64,000 nt of DNA from Amoebidium appalachense (Eukaryota; Ichthyosporea), in assembly GCA_963693365.1 (NCBI GenBank), contig CAVNZM010000014.1, positions 4,836,001 to 4,900,000 on the forward strand, read 5' to 3'. Made by a program: the position numbers and the translations under genes. The notes under the pieces are model-generated. The model did not search any database, was not told the origin of the DNA, and saw only the letters and a program-made list of their open reading frames with translations. Shown piece after piece: positions 1 through 13,597 of the stretch (position 1 is the stretch's first letter; every line of letters begins with the position of its first letter).

Positions 1-75
1 CATTCCAACCCCATCCCCCTCCCCTCCCTTTCTCTCCCCCCCCCCCCCCCCCCCCCCCCTTCCTCTTCTTCACAG

Positions 76-633
76 CTGTCCGTTTCCAGCATCAGTCTGG
101 AATGTTCCGCCGTTCCCGCACCCACTCACGTGTTTTCGACTGTGGAGGTTGGGACCGTGACCAAGTGTGCTGCTACTGATTGCAACGCACCCATACAACC
201 GTATGTGCTCCCCCCCCCCCTCCCCCCCCCAAACATGGGCTCTGCTTAGAATGATTGCATACTCTTTAGTCGTGCATTGTGTTGTCAGTCGTGAATCGTA
301 CTCTGTTTGCCTCTCCTATCCCCTCCCCCCCCCCCCCCCCCCCTCCCCCCTTCTCCTGCCCCACCCCTCTCCAGGCCCTCCCCCTAAAAGAGTCCCGCCA
401 CACACACCATTTTTTCCGAAGATTTTCCCATCGACTACGTCTCCCCACCCTAACGATTCCTCTTCGGCCCACCTTCGGGGGTATTCCTAATGAGTTAGAC
501 GGGCTTCACGAACTTAATTTTTCTTTAAGGGTATCGTCATTGCGTTGTCTGTTTCCGTGTGTGATCGTAGTGCGTAGCACGTCCTAACCCCTAATTCCTC
601 CCCACCCCGTGTTCTACCCTCCTGCGTTTCATT

Positions 634-693
<60 letters not shown>

Positions 694-733
694 CAATCCA
701 CCCCTCCCCCACCCCCCACCCCCTCCCCCCCCC

Positions 734-785
<52 letters not shown>

Positions 786-1531
786 ACACACACACACAGT
801 GGGTTGGCGCTGCAGTGCACACAGTGTTTCGAGAATCTTCACCACGAGTGTCAGTGTCGTGGCACAGTTTCGGTTTGCACCCCCTCCAGACACGTGTTTG
901 TGGATGTGAACTATGAGCCACCCCCAAAGCCATGCAGCCACTGCAAAACGGAGCTACTTTCCGGATTCGGAGGCCCCCAGTGCCAGAAATGCGGGTATGT
1001 TCCGGAAATTAGATGTCAAATTTCCCGTATTCTGTATGCATCGGGATTATAAAACTCAAATATTCCGTATTCTGTAACTTCAAATGATCCTGAATTTTTC
1101 ATTTCCGGCATGCCTCGAATTCTGCAGTTTCTCATTTCTTGAACTTTTTGTACGAGATGTTTTGGAATTTCTCGTAATCTCGTGTTCTGGGATTGGTCAC
1201 GTGAGTGTCATCACCCCGATCTTGTATTGCTATGATGCATTGCCCCCCCCCCCCCCCTTTTTTTTCCCCCTGCTGCCTCCCTCCCCCTTTATCTTGTGTT
1301 GTGTATTCTTTTTTTTTCTGTGTATGTGTGTGTGCCCTCATGTGGAACCTGATTTATGCCTCGAGACGTGCATGTATTTACTGTTTACTGTGTCATTCAC
1401 TTTGTGAGCTGCAGTCTAACCCTTCTTCCCTCACCCCCTCCCCCCTCCTCCTTCCCTTTCCATCTCGTCGTCTCCTGTCTACAACACACACACGCATGCA
1501 CACACACACACACACACAACTCACTCACACA

Positions 1532-1619
<88 letters not shown>

Positions 1620-1705
1620 GCCATGGTGTGTGGGTTCTGTATGAACCAGGCGATGACCGAACCATGCAAGCCAATACCAAAGCCCAATCCAAGGTTTTGC
1701 CCCCT

Positions 1706-1740
<35 letters not shown>

Positions 1741-2365
1741 CGCCACCCACCCACCCACCCGCCCACCTCCCCCCCCACCCACACGCTTGCAGTTATGCAC
1801 ACACGCACACACACACACAAACACACACACACACACACACACACAAACACCATATCCAAAAAGGGAAACGTGTCTTCAAAAGTTGTGTTTTTTTTTCCTG
1901 TTTCCTTCCACCTTTCCAGTACACAACCCCTTCTTCCCTTTGCCTTCTTGATGCAATATCAGTTCAAGAGAACTCCGGCTCTTCCACCCACTTGACCACT
2001 GCACAGTGAGCAGCACCCCTTCCCCCCACCCCCCACCCCACCCCCACCCCCCCCCCCCCCACCCTCTCCCCCTCACCCCCAATGATATAGTATCGAACAT
2101 GGAGGAGCCACATGGAGGTCTATTTACGTAACCAATTAAACGTCACATACCAAGTTTGCGCTAAACCCCCCCCCCCCCCCAAAAAAAAAAACCCCCCCAA
2201 CCTCCTTCCCCCCCCTGCCCACCATCACCACCACAACCACAACCACCGCCATACACACGTACACACGCACACACAAAAAAAAAAAAAAAAAAAAACAGGG
2301 CTAAAAGGACCGGAGATGAGCAACCCGATTCAGATGGACGGGTCAGTGTGGCTTCAAGCCTCTAG
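76..2365 (+). CDS. C-terminal part of a tandem C1-type (phorbol-ester/DAG-like) zinc-domain protein, partial at left edge
   Basis: Four exons join in consistent phase: 76-200, 800-994, 1619-1693 and 2299-2365 (stop TAG). The gene continues beyond the left edge. The joined protein shows two Cys/His clusters with C1 spacing. The first is H-V-F, then C-x4-C, C-x2-C, H-x2-C and a final C. The second is HVF-x10-C-x2-C-x12-C-x2-C-x4-C-x2-C-x8-C, with the usual GFGGPQ-like loop before the second CxxC. C1 domains bind two zinc ions and often recognise diacylglycerol or act as protein-binding modules in kinases, DAG kinases and Rho regulators. In the second domain the usual fifth ligand His is replaced by Cys. 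A short polar tail rich in Lys, Asp and Ser follows. The last exon is the least certain, because an extra exon could lie between 1694 and 2298. Which C1 family this belongs to cannot be told without the N-terminus. Confidence 0.6.
201..799 (+). repeat. Intron of the C1-domain gene, made of poly-C, a dispersed intronic repeat and (CA)n
   Basis: The intron opens with GTATGT and is followed at once by C runs. A sense-oriented, degenerate copy of the GATGGGCTCTGC repeat lies at about 234-305. More C runs follow, then (CA)n at about 637-691, a C run of roughly 50 bases (733-785) and a final CACACACAG acceptor. There is no ordinary polypyrimidine tract directly before the AG. Confidence 0.6.
1536..1617. 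repeat. (CA)n microsatellite running into a 3' splice site
   Basis: An almost pure (AC)n tract of about 80 bases ends in CAG, and the next exon of the C1-domain gene starts at 1619. The repeat therefore occupies the place where a polypyrimidine tract is normally found. Confidence 0.85.
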
Positions 2366-2423
2366 GCCTTTCCATGCATGACGTCATTGATTCTCTGGAT
2401 GGTCCACACTTCATCGGACACAT

Positions 2424-2507
<84 letters not shown>

Positions 2508-5345
2508 TTTGTTTTCTTGGTGGTGGTATGTTTATTCTTTGAATATCATAATGGTGGTATCTTCAGTCTGGCAGAGCCATGGGTATGATAATCCTTGTAG
2601 AGTTTTTTTACACCGACATAACATGATGGTTTTCGAAATACAATACTAAATTTTAAACATGATGAATACTGAATTACGTAGTTTATATTCATGTACACAT
2701 GTGCTCTATATATATACTACATGGCGTTAGTATTGGGGCTCCTGTCTGACTTGACACTATTATTATTATGATGATTGTAAGACTGCAAAGCTGTGTTTGC
2801 ATTTATGAACTCATTGCTTGTTTATCTTGCCCCGTTATGGGGCATAGCTATCCTGTTCAGTCCCATACATACTGTTTATTGACGGTTAAAACAAAAGAGT
2901 AATCATCCCCTCGCTCGTCCTGAAATAAAGAGAGCTAACATTGCCTGGCATGTCCTAAGCCTATATCTGTGTCTCTAGCCGCCGCAGTAAAGTTTATACT
3001 GAAACTTTTTTTTTTTTCTTTTTTTTTGGTTTCATGTTGTCATGCAAGGGCAGGATACTCCACTGTGCCAAGTGGCTTACGCGTACGGAACATGTTCGTG
3101 CCACTTTTGCGCATATGCATGCGAGGGTGACACGCACACACAAAGCACACGCAATATTGCGCATATGCATGATGGCATTGCACGCACACGTGCATAGACA
3201 CGTGCATGTGCATGCAACGCAAACGTAGACGCACGTACGCGTGTACAGTTTTCGGTACCGCGGATACGCACACGTACGTACACACACGCACACACGACGC
3301 ACACACACACACGCGCGCGCACGCACACACGCACGCACGCACACACACACACGCACACACACATTAATTAATTATGCACACACGCATGTACAGCACAAAC
3401 TAACATCTATAGTGGCGTACATGACACATGTGTACACACACGGTAGTTTAAGGTGGCCTGAAACGACTCCTGTTCATGTTCAAATGAGGAGGCTGAGACA
3501 CTGGTGGCCGGCAGGCGGCAGGCTCTCAAATCAATGATCAATGAATCAGGTCGATCTATTTTCAAAAGCCCGCGCATTTTGCTGAAATGTAGTCTAGCTG
3601 ACTCTAAGCTAATAGGACGTGGTTACGACACCAAACTTATCTATATAAGGTTATTTTGCATTTATAGAACCAATCGGAATACCTCAGGATTGTTTATTGG
3701 CAGGCTTAAGAAAATTTGGGGCTTTGCGAAGTACCCTAGCTGTGTTTACAGTCATGTATGAAAATAATGTACTAGTATCCCCATGTCTCTAAATTTATCA
3801 AGGCATATTTATATGGAATATATTCACTTACATATTATTCACGCATCTCTATGATGGTAGTTTAAGCTTAGAAATACTGGCATGTTCTAAAAAATAAAAT
3901 TTTTAAAAAGTTATATCTTATTTCAGACAAGCTGTAATTTCAAAAGCAGCTTGAACGTGGGAGAACGAATCTATTTTGTATTATCCAATCACATAGCCCC
4001 ACAACATGCTTCCTAGATCCAAATATGCATCGTAAGTTCCAAGCATTGTAAAGTACTGTAAAGTGCACTTGTGAAAATATGATGAAATGAACGTGAAGTA
4101 TTTACAAATCTTTTATTTCAAGCATATCAAATGATATTTATAGATTATTATATGGTCATTAATGTACATTGGTGGACTAACTATATTGTAAATATTTCAT
4201 TAAGTTTGTTATATGAGCTGGTCTTAGGGGTTTATAGACTTGGGTTTATTGACTTAAACCCCATATAGCTCCTACTTGGGGGGAGCAATAAGCATACCCC
4301 CTAGCTTCCTCTGTGTACTACTGGTTCACGTTGAAATAGGGCACACCAAAACCACCCCAGTGTCCCCTGCCTGTCCCATTTGGTGGGTCTCAACAACTAC
4401 TAGCTCTATTGGAATGACAACAGATGTTTTACCAGCTCTATCTCCTTTGATCAAAACACACACTCTGGTATGCTGGAGCTCTGCAAGTTGTTGAAATCAA
4501 TTCTCGGTCGTAGCCAGCCCCGCGATCTTGGACTGTAACAAACGTCAATTTTGCATCTGCCGCACTGCAAGTAGCGCTTTCATCTTCGCATTTATTTTCC
4601 ACTCTATAAGTACCTTGTTACTCTTTTCCTTTTGTGCTTAATGCTTCTCTGTACTCAATCCATGTTGCTTGTTTAATGCGTGGCCGCCACTGAGACGTCA
4701 CAACCTCCACTGTTTGGCACCACAACGTAAGTTAAATCTCCCTCTGCCCCAAGTCGCACTTCAAGAGATCCAGCGGCACTGAAGACGTGTATTTGCCCAT
4801 TTTTGTGCTTGATTAATCGCATGAGTGTGTGCACGTGCCTGCGTGAGTTTTTGGTTGCGGACGTTTGTGCAAGGTGAGCAGATGAGCTGCTGTGTGTGGA
4901 CAGTCTTCGGTCGACTTTGCAAGTGCATGTGTGCGTGTGTGTGTGTGTGCGTTTGTGCTCGCGTGCGTTCGTGTGTGCATATTTGAGTTCGTCATTTTTC
5001 TATGCGTACGCGCGCGTTTTTAGCGTGCTTGTGAGTTTGAGCTGTTGTTCTTAGATCTGAGTGCGTGCATCTCTGTGTTCCCAACAGCGTGTTTCAGTGT
5101 GTGTGTGTGTGTGTCCCCTTGCTCGCTGTGCACCTCACACACACGAAGATATGATTACACGCAATGATACACCCCCATGCACACACACACACACTCAGAG
5201 ACAACATAAGAAGGAAGCAACCGCATATTGTCACACACCTACCATTGAAAATCCACGCGCGTGCAGTGTGGGCATGCACGGACACCATCGAGCCGAAACA
5301 AACAGAACCACACACGTGGGCACCCCCGCCTCCCCACCCCACCTC

Positions 5346-5382
<37 letters not shown>

Positions 5383-5799
5383 TGCATGTACAGACCTGTA
5401 AGGACACATCTCACCTCGCCAAATCCAATCTAATCTCACAAAAAGGTATGGCTGACACACGGTATGCTTAGGCTTCAACCTACCTGTATGCTTGTTTAGG
5501 TATGTGTGGACTGCGCGTTGCCGGTCGTCAGATCGTACTTCGCACGTGTGCTCCCCCCCGCCTCCCCCTACATATGCGCGCGTGCACACACACACACGCA
5601 CACGTGCGCGCGCGCGCGCACACACACACACACACCCACACACACACACACACGGAACACGGAACACGAACAAGGAACCCTGTTCCACTCATCCAACGAA
5701 CACATTTCACGGACAGTGACCCTGTTTTTCCCTTCCCAACAGTCTGTTGTGGTGATTTTTTTTTTTTTTTTTTTTTTGGTGGCCATCTAGCCTACCAAA
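2366..5799. other. Intergenic region between the C1-domain gene and the TMEM64-like gene
   Basis: I see no convincing gene here. The stretch holds (CA)n at 2421-2506, alternating purine-pyrimidine (CA/GC/TA) sequence at 3180-3365, low-copy AT-rich sequence at 3400-4800 and GT- and CA-rich tracts at 4930-5660. A T run at 5758-5777 lies just before the start codon of the next gene. Confidence 0.5.
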
Positions 5800-7990
5800 A
5801 TGGCAGCTGCTGAGAGGAAAAATTCGGGCAATATTGCTGGATCCAAACAGAAGAACTCGGCCAGACGAAAGACGCAACTGAAGGTGGGATATATACTTAT
5901 TTATGATTTGGGATACATGGTATATAGGGTATGAGAGATATGCTAGGGAATATACGCGTATATATGATTTTGGATTTATGATATGGGATACATGGTATAT
6001 ATGGTATGAGAGATATGCTAGGGAATATACGCGTATATATGATTTTGGATTTATGATATGGGATATGATATTAGATGTGTGCTTATGTATGATTAGGGAT
6101 ATAAGTTAAGAAATGTATGCTTGTTTCTTATCAGGAATGCAAATGGAATGTGGGAGGCACTGTGGGATATATGCATATATGAGATGGGGATGGGGTATAT
6201 GCCCCCCCCCTTACTCCCATGCCTTCCCTCTGCCACGTGTTCGTTATTTATTTCATCAAATCCCAAACGTCTATGGCACTTATGATGTTCAACCCTGTGT
6301 GTGTGTGTGTGTGTGTCTGTGTGTCTGTGGGTGGGTGGCTGAGTGGGTTGATGGTTTGAGGTGAAGTGTATGTGTGTGTGGGTTGGAAGGGGGGGGGGGG
6401 GGGGGGTCTTTTTGTGTTAGCTTTTGGGGGGGGAGGGGGGGGGGGGGAGGAGCTCGAGGGGGGAGAAGGGGGGAGAGGGGGGGGGGGGGGGGGGGGGGAG
6501 ATATAAACAGGCACAAAGAACAGCGACCGGAACTTTCTCTGCTATTTTTCTTTTTCTTTTTTTCTTTTCTTTTTCTTCCTTTTTTTTTTTTTTTTTTTTT
6601 TTGTGAGGGGCGGAGGGGGGGGGGGGGGGGCAAGGGGAGGGGGGGGGGGGGAAGCCTCCGAGGGGGATGTCGGTTGCAATTGGTTGGTAGCACGTACAGT
6701 TACATCCCCTCCCCCCTCCCCCCTCCCCCCACCCCCCTTCCCCACCCCCTTTCTCCTCCGTCCGTAGCACGCATTGAAGGGTATTCCATTGCAGTGCTGA
6801 CCAAATGGACAATTCCTTTCTAATCTAACTCCGGTTAGCCGATCCGAATATCCGATCTGTTCAATATCTGTAAACTCTAACCGCAAACGCTCATTCGCGC
6901 AGTGGTTTCTCTCGGCCCTTCTACTAGGTTCCACCGTCTACATCCTCTATTCGGAGGTGTGGCTAGCCAATCCGCTGCCTTCGTTATTTGGTGACCATGG
7001 CGACGGCCAATCAAAATCATTGTGGGAGGCGAGACATATCTACTCCTTCCCCCTATTGGTTGTTGGTTTTTTTGCGGTTTCGGTGCCGTTTGGCTGGGGT
7101 TATCTTTTGTTGACGCTGACCTCTGGGTTGGTGTATGGATTCCTGCCGGGGATTATTCTTGGTATGCATAACCCCAATGACACCACCCGAGAAACTAAAA
7201 AAGAAAACAAAACAAAAGAGAGAGAGCGAGAGAGAGAATGGAAGCAACGAAGCAATAACCACCCACACAATAAAGCAAAAAGAGAGAGTGAGAAGGGGGG
7301 GAGAAGGGGGGGAGAAGAGAGAGGGGGGGGGGGGAAGGGGGGGGGGGGGGGGGGAAAGAATAGAAGGAAAGAGAACGAAGGTATATATACTCGTGGGTGG
7401 CTGCCTTATAAATTTAAAAGTAAGCCCAAATTGAAATTTAACTATTTCTTCCTACCTGCCCTACATCCATCTTCTTCCGGTTTCTTTTCTTTCTCTTCAC
7501 TTACAAGTTTGTGTTGTAGACAAGCACGTTTGTCGCAAACAGTTACGTTCTGGGTGGTAGTCCGTATTTTCTTCTTTGTTATCTTTTCGCTTGTGATCTC
7601 TAACATGTACGGGCATGCATGGGCACCCAATCTGTAATTCACGATGTCATCACTCCACCCATATACCTGGTTCTAAGCCCCCTTCGAGGTTCTCCCCCCC
7701 CCCCACACCCCCCTCCCCGCTTCTTCCAGAAAAGGAAAAGAAAAAAAAGAAACACACACACTTGTCCACTTCCACCTACCCCAACTCCCCCCTCTCATTC
7801 TTGATATTTCTTTTTTCCCCTCATTCCTCCCCCCTCCCCTCCCTCCTCTTTTCCCTTTTTCAAAAGAAACAAAAAAAGAAAAAGGCCACATGCACTTTCC
7901 ACTGCCATCAAACACTCCCTCTCCTCCCCCCTCCCCACCTTTTGTTTTTCTCTTTTTTCCCCACCACAAGCTCTTTCCACTTACACCTTC

Positions 7991-8036
<46 letters not shown>

Positions 8037-8310
8037 ACACACACCCATTTTTTTTTCCTCTTTTTTTCTTTTTTCCACCACAGTTAGTTCCAGTGCGACA
8101 TGTGCGTCTGTGTTTGGCACGGAGGTGTGCCGGCGCCTGTTCCGAGGGTGGATTGAAAAGAAGACGGGGGAGGTGGAGACACTAGCAGCTCTCAGACAGG
8201 CACTCAAAGGGCCAAGAGCATACCGAATAGTGTTTTTGGCTAGGCTGACACCTATACCGTTTGGTCTGCAGAACGCGGTGTTCTCGGTAGGTGTCCTTTG
8301 GTGTTTTTTG

Positions 8311-8384
<74 letters not shown>

Positions 8385-9207
8385 TGCGTCTTTCTTTTGT
8401 TCTTTTTCTTGTTTTCCTTTTTTTTTTTTTTTTTTTTTCTCCCGTTTTTGGCTAGACTGACTCCGATACCGTTTGGTCTGCAGAACGCTGTGTTCTCGGT
8501 ACGTGGGTGGATGTTGGTGTTGGTGGGTTTTTTTCCGTTGTTTTCGTTAATTATTTGCGGATGCCGCATTCTCGGTGTGTGGCTTCTGGTGATGGTGGTG
8601 CCAGTGCACATTTCTTAAAAAACTTTGTTGCCTTTCTGTGTGTGCGCGCGCGAGCATGTGTGCATGTGCGCATGACTCTCTGTGTGTGCCCGGGCGTGTG
8701 TGCCTGTATGTGTTTGCCTGTATGTGTTTGCCTGTATGTGTTTGCCTGTATGTGTTTGCCTGTATGTTTGCCTGTATGTGTTTGCCTGTATGTGTTTGCC
8801 TGTATGTGTTTGCCTGTATGTGTTTGCGCACGAGATGTACAATGGCCTTTTTTGTTTTGTATTTCCCTCCCTTTTTCTGATCATCGAGTCAGTCAGATGG
8901 TTTTAGATTTTGTGTTTGCGAGTGCAAAGTGTTTTTCCGGGGGGAGAAGGGGAAGAGAAGGGGGAGGGGGGGGGGGGGGGGGGAGAAGGGGAAGAGGAAG
9001 AGAGGGGGGGGGGGGGGGGAGAAGGGGAAGAGGGGGGGGGGGGGAGGAGGGGTTGGGGGGGAGATGAGCAGCCTCTGTGTTTCAACATAATTGTGTGGCC
9101 ATAAAGTTTTTGTTGTATATTTGTGCATCATGCTATGCAAGGCACACATCCTGACCCCCTCCCCCCTAACCACCAACGGCACCGCACCAACCTTCACTAC
9201 ACCCCTC

Positions 9208-9249
<42 letters not shown>

Positions 9250-9499
9250 GTCCCCCATGACCCCCCCTCCCATGACCCCCCCCCCCCCCCCCCCCCCTTC
9301 CCCCCGCCTCCCTCCCCCCCTCCCCCCCCCCCCCCCCCGGCCACCCCTCCCCCCCAACCACCACCACCACCACACGCACACAACTACCCCTTCCCCCCCC
9401 CCCCCCCCCTTCTCCCTCCTCCCTCCCCCCCTCCCCCCCACCCCACCCCACCCCACACACACACATACACACAACACTACCTACCTCCCCCTCCCCCCA

Positions 9500-9539
<40 letters not shown>

Positions 9540-9980
9540 ACACCTACGTACAGATGACGGACCTAGAAGTTCTCCCCTACGTGTGCCACACCCTTGTAGG
9601 CCTGCTACCCACCCAACTAGTCTATGTTTACATTGGCAGCACACTAGCAACCATGCAGGAGGTACTTCATGCAAGTCACACGGCTCACCCCATGGCTTAT
9701 GTGCTCGTGGCCGTGCAGATCACAGCTGGATTGACGCTTTCAGGTACAGGTCTCCCCCCCCCCCCCCCACCACCACCACCACCACCGCGCCGCCGCCGCG
9801 CAGGTTTTCTTCTTTTTTTTTGCCCCTCCCTATAACAAGATCATGTTTGTTGGCGGTGGAAGTGTTGTTGTCGTGGTTGTTGGTGGGGCTTTTGTATGAA
9901 TGTGGCGGGGTGTTGTATTCGTGCCACGATGTGTGTGTGTGTGTGGTATGAATGTGGCGGGGTGTTGTATTTGTGCCACG

Positions 9981-10020
<40 letters not shown>

Positions 10021-10173
10021 TGTGCATGTGGTAACCGTTGTGTGTGTGTATGGTGGGGGGGGGGAGGGGAGAGGAGGGGGAGGGAAGGGGGTTGCACTGC
10101 TTATACAATTGAACCAAACTCTTTTCTACATGCTACACCGTGTCCCTGCTTGTGTGCATGTGTACTTCGCACT

Positions 10174-10209
<36 letters not shown>

Positions 10210-10478
10210 CCGCCGCCCCAACATCTCCCCCCCTGGTTCCCCCGGTGGGTCTTGGCGTTGTGTTCGTGTGTGCATGTCACCTTCCCCCCTCCCCCTCACC
10301 CGGCCCCGAGCGGCAAAATCTGCGTTCTGTTGTCCGTCGTGTAGTAATTAGCACATTCTAACCACCCCCCCCCCCCCCCCCCCCCCCCCCCCCTTCTCTC
10401 TGTGCAGGATTTGTGCTCTACTTGGCAAAGATTGAACTCCGAAAGGCAACACAGCAGAGTCCATTGGAAGGGGCGTGA
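5800..10478 (+). CDS. TMEM64-like VTT (SNARE-associated/DedA-type) membrane protein
   Basis: Five exons keep the frame: 5800-5883, 6903-7161, 8084-8286, 9554-9743 and 10408-10478. They encode 268 residues. Exon 1 gives a basic, Lys/Arg-rich cytosolic head. Exon 2 carries two hydrophobic segments and the YGFLPG turn expected in the VTT fold. Exon 3 ends with RLTPIPFGLQNAVFS (about residues 168-182), the family's re-entrant-loop signature, which is particularly close to animal TMEM64. Exon 4 contains GLLPTQLVYVYIG and a further membrane segment; exon 5 is a short charged tail. VTT proteins of the TMEM41/VMP1/TMEM64 group sit in ER or Golgi membranes, and several act as lipid scramblases. TMEM64 itself has been linked to SERCA and Wnt signalling in animals. 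The start was chosen because it joins exon 2 in phase. Family assignment is strong; the cellular role is inferred. Confidence 0.88.
5903..6115. repeat. 75-bp tandem repeat in intron 1 of the TMEM64-like gene
   Basis: An AT-rich unit containing GGGAATATACGCGTATATATG and GATATGGGATACATGG repeats with a spacing of 75 bases (the GGGAATATACGCG block starts at 5946 and 6021), with a partial third copy. Confidence 0.8.
8232..8286 (+). other. 3' end of TMEM64-like exon 3, source copy of a duplicated exon segment
   Basis: These 55 bases encode FLARLTPIPFGLQNAVFS and end at a GTAGGT donor. A second copy lies at 8444-8498. Confidence 0.85.
8444..8498 (+). other. Duplicated exon segment inside intron 3 of the TMEM64-like gene
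   Basis: This is a second 55-base copy of the end of exon 3, followed by its own GTACGT donor. It differs from the first copy at four sites (AGG/AGA, ACA/ACT, CCT/CCG, GCG/GCT). All are third codon positions and synonymous. A T-rich tract lies upstream, and an internal CTAG could serve as acceptor. It may be an alternative exon, a recent duplication, or the second haplotype stitched in by the assembler across the G run at 8354-8383. Confidence 0.75.
8699..8828. repeat. 14-bp tandem repeat (TGTATGTGTTTGCC), about nine copies
   Basis: The unit TGTATGTGTTTGCC is repeated head to tail, with one shortened unit, in intron 3 of the TMEM64-like gene. Confidence 0.85.
9893..9996. repeat. 52-bp direct duplication in the last intron of the TMEM64-like gene
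   Basis: GTATGAATGTGGCGGGGTG and the sequence after it, down to GTGCCACGATG plus (GT)n, occur at 9893 and again at 9945 with one or two differences. Confidence 0.8.
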
Positions 10479-11218
10479 AAATGGAAATCACAGGGGGGGG
10501 GGGGTCTATAGAAGCGTGTTCGTGGCGGCGGTGGCGCACACGTGTATATTTTAGATTGGTTGAATGGCTTCTAATGTACATATGATAATCAGAGATATGA
10601 GACGCGGTTTTCAAGGAGTAATAAAATCCCTTTTTTTTTTTTTTTTTGGCCCCCGTATTTTTCCCACACTCTCCTTCCTCCCCGTTGCAGCTCATGATCG
10701 GGGAGAGAGCTCGGGTAAAAGATTGCTTTACAAGGGCCGCTGCACTTTTATTCTGGTAATAGATTAGCAATTGACACTGATTTGGTGTGTGGCCGAATAT
10801 ATATACAATAGGACAGTTCTAGCGGTAAAAAATCAAGCAAGCAATCACAGCTCAAGCCTTGATATCTTTGGGATTTGGACATTATGCACTCCGTTGAGTC
10901 GGTAGATGTTGAACATGGAATAGAAATAAGAGAAAAATATAAATTTATCATATACGATATCGATGATAATAATTCATGAATGCTAAATAATAGCAACAAT
11001 CACGCCGTGTATAATATAACTGCAGTGCCAAGGAGTTACTGTGTAGCTGCCTGCTCAGCGCCGTAAATTAAACTAAATTAGTGGTCACTCTCTTTCAGCC
11101 TCTCCCCCCCCCCCCCCCCCCCCCCCCCACCCACCCACCCACACACACACACACACAAAGAAAAAAATTCACGTGTACACAGCACACGCGCGCACACACA
11201 CACATGTACCACACACAG

Positions 11219-11269
<51 letters not shown>

Positions 11270-12253
11270 CACACACACATGCACACACACCCGGCCCGCG
11301 TGAACACGCGTACTTACACATACGCCACACAGGCGTATGGTGTTATCAATCGTCTGTTTATCTGTTACACCTCGGCTAACATAATTGTTTGCGCACCACG
11401 CTACACACACACACACACACACACAGTTACACGCGCAAACAAAATTATCTCTACCCGTCCCTATTTCCCCCCTCCTCCCCCTTCAACTCACGTTCTCTCT
11501 TTCTCTCCCATCATCTGAGACTTTATCTTTCAGACACTCCCCCTAAGGCTTCCCACCTCTTCCCTCCCGCTCCCCTTTTCCCTCCATTGAACCCCCCCCT
11601 CCCCCCCTCCTCCCCCCCCCCCCCCCCTCCTCCCCCCCAACATCTCTCTTTCCCTTTCCCTTTCTCTTCATCTCTCTTGCCCCTTTCCTCACCATAGCCA
11701 CCTTTCTCGCTCTCTCTTTCTCTTTTTTCTTCCTGTGTCGGTAGTATTTCGTTCCTACTCTCTCACTCTCTAGCCCTCTCTTCCCCCTCCCCCCCCCCCC
11801 CCCCCTCTCCTCTCCTCAGGTGGAATGTGTTAGCCTATTAGGAACACGGTACCCGACCATGCAGCAAATTGCATACAGTAGGCACATGAGAATGGCAGGA
11901 CAAAGGTGGGCAAGCGTGAGCATGCACGGACGTCTGACGGGCATGCATATGCACAGTGGCAATCCAAATTTAATGGACTATGTACGAGACAATGTTGAAG
12001 TTCGACTCATACCTGTATACCGTCGTTTTATTTGGTCTAGCGTTAACGTTATTCTCTCGATTTCAATTCCATCCCAACCATGTATATCTTCAACTGTTGT
12101 GCTTATTATGCACGGTTTGTTCGGGCGTTGCAGCTGTTTCCTGCTACGCAAGTTCAAACAAATATTCTATCATACATATGCATCTGCACACATCAAGTGT
12201 GCCTTTGTTCGCACAAATCATACACGTATTCTTCTAACATTCGTTACAGACGG

Positions 12254-12284
<31 letters not shown>

Positions 12285-13177
12285 ACAAAGCCCCATCACA
12301 AGGGGGGGAAAATGCTCAAGAACATTTGAAGACATCACCGTAAAGTTCAGGTGGGAAAGGCTGTCATTCAAGCTACGCCTTCTCTTTCGTCAATTACAAC
12401 ACAGTGCACACAAGCATATTTCACTTCACACGCGTGAGTTTCATGACGCCTTGGCAATGCACCGCCCCCCCCCCCCCCCCCCCCCCCCCCCCGGGGCACG
12501 GTGTATTCGCTAAGTTGGTCTTCAGTTGTTATTTCCATGACCGTAAGCTCTTCCCACTCGACCTTTTGCTCAAAAAGGTATGTGCTAACTTGAAAAGTCG
12601 CGGACACGACGCCGTGATGTTTCATTTTCATTATTCGCATTCAGCAACGCATGGCCTGGGATGTACGTAGTCTAAGGCTTCCATCCAGTCGTACCACGGT
12701 CTAACCTCGGAGTCGATCACGAGACGTAAAATATAAGACACCACGTCGGCCTCGGGTGCTTTTGTGCCTTTTGTGTGTTCTTGTCCAGAAGGTTGAGCCA
12801 CGGCTTGGCGATGGGACCCAGCCTGTGTATATGCGAGGCTGGATACGAATCTTTTCGTGGGTGGTGGCCAGGTTGCATGCCGTCTCCCATAACCCCAGTT
12901 TGGCTGTGGCCACGTTGTGAACCCACGGGAGCCATCGCAGCGATTCGGCTCATTATAACATTGTCTCCACAAAGCAGCGATGCGATGGCGCACGCACACG
13001 CCACCCGAGTCGTCTTTAGTACACAATTGGAAAATGACAAGTGACCGAGCTCAGCTCAAGACTTGAAGCCACGGTTTGCCTATGGGAAGGCGGTTACACG
13101 TGTAAAGAATCGTCTTGTCAGTGGCAACACGACTGTGTCAGCCTGTGGACGGGGAGTGGTGTCAGATCACTGTTATG

Positions 13178-13242
<65 letters not shown>

Positions 13243-13564
13243 ACAAGCTGCTGGACACGTGGATGGGTGTGTGCTTTGAAAATTGCATCACAACATTTCA
13301 TGTTATTACACGACACACGTAGTGAAATGCATGAGAGTGGTCGGCAATAAAGCCCATACTATAGCGGCTGTATGGTAGTTCAAAAAAAAACATGGGTGGG
13401 TGCTGAATTGTTCTTCGAGTGTGAATGCTCTACCTCGCATGTGTGTATGTTGCGGTGAGCATGGATCGCATGAATGTGTCGTGCGACGTGCAGTTTCAAG
13501 TGTCAAGTTTGATTTTTTATTTTCATTTTACTTATTTATTTATTATTATCATATTGATTATAAC

Positions 13565-13597
<33 letters not shown>

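Noticed and set aside
11820-12329. 169-codon plus-strand frame after a good pyrimidine-AG
   Set aside because: No recognisable domain, no clear donor and a C run inside its end; could be an exon but is not supported.
12701-13040. Overlapping frames of about 90-130 codons on both strands
   Set aside because: Both strands are open at once, no homology seen and no splice partners.
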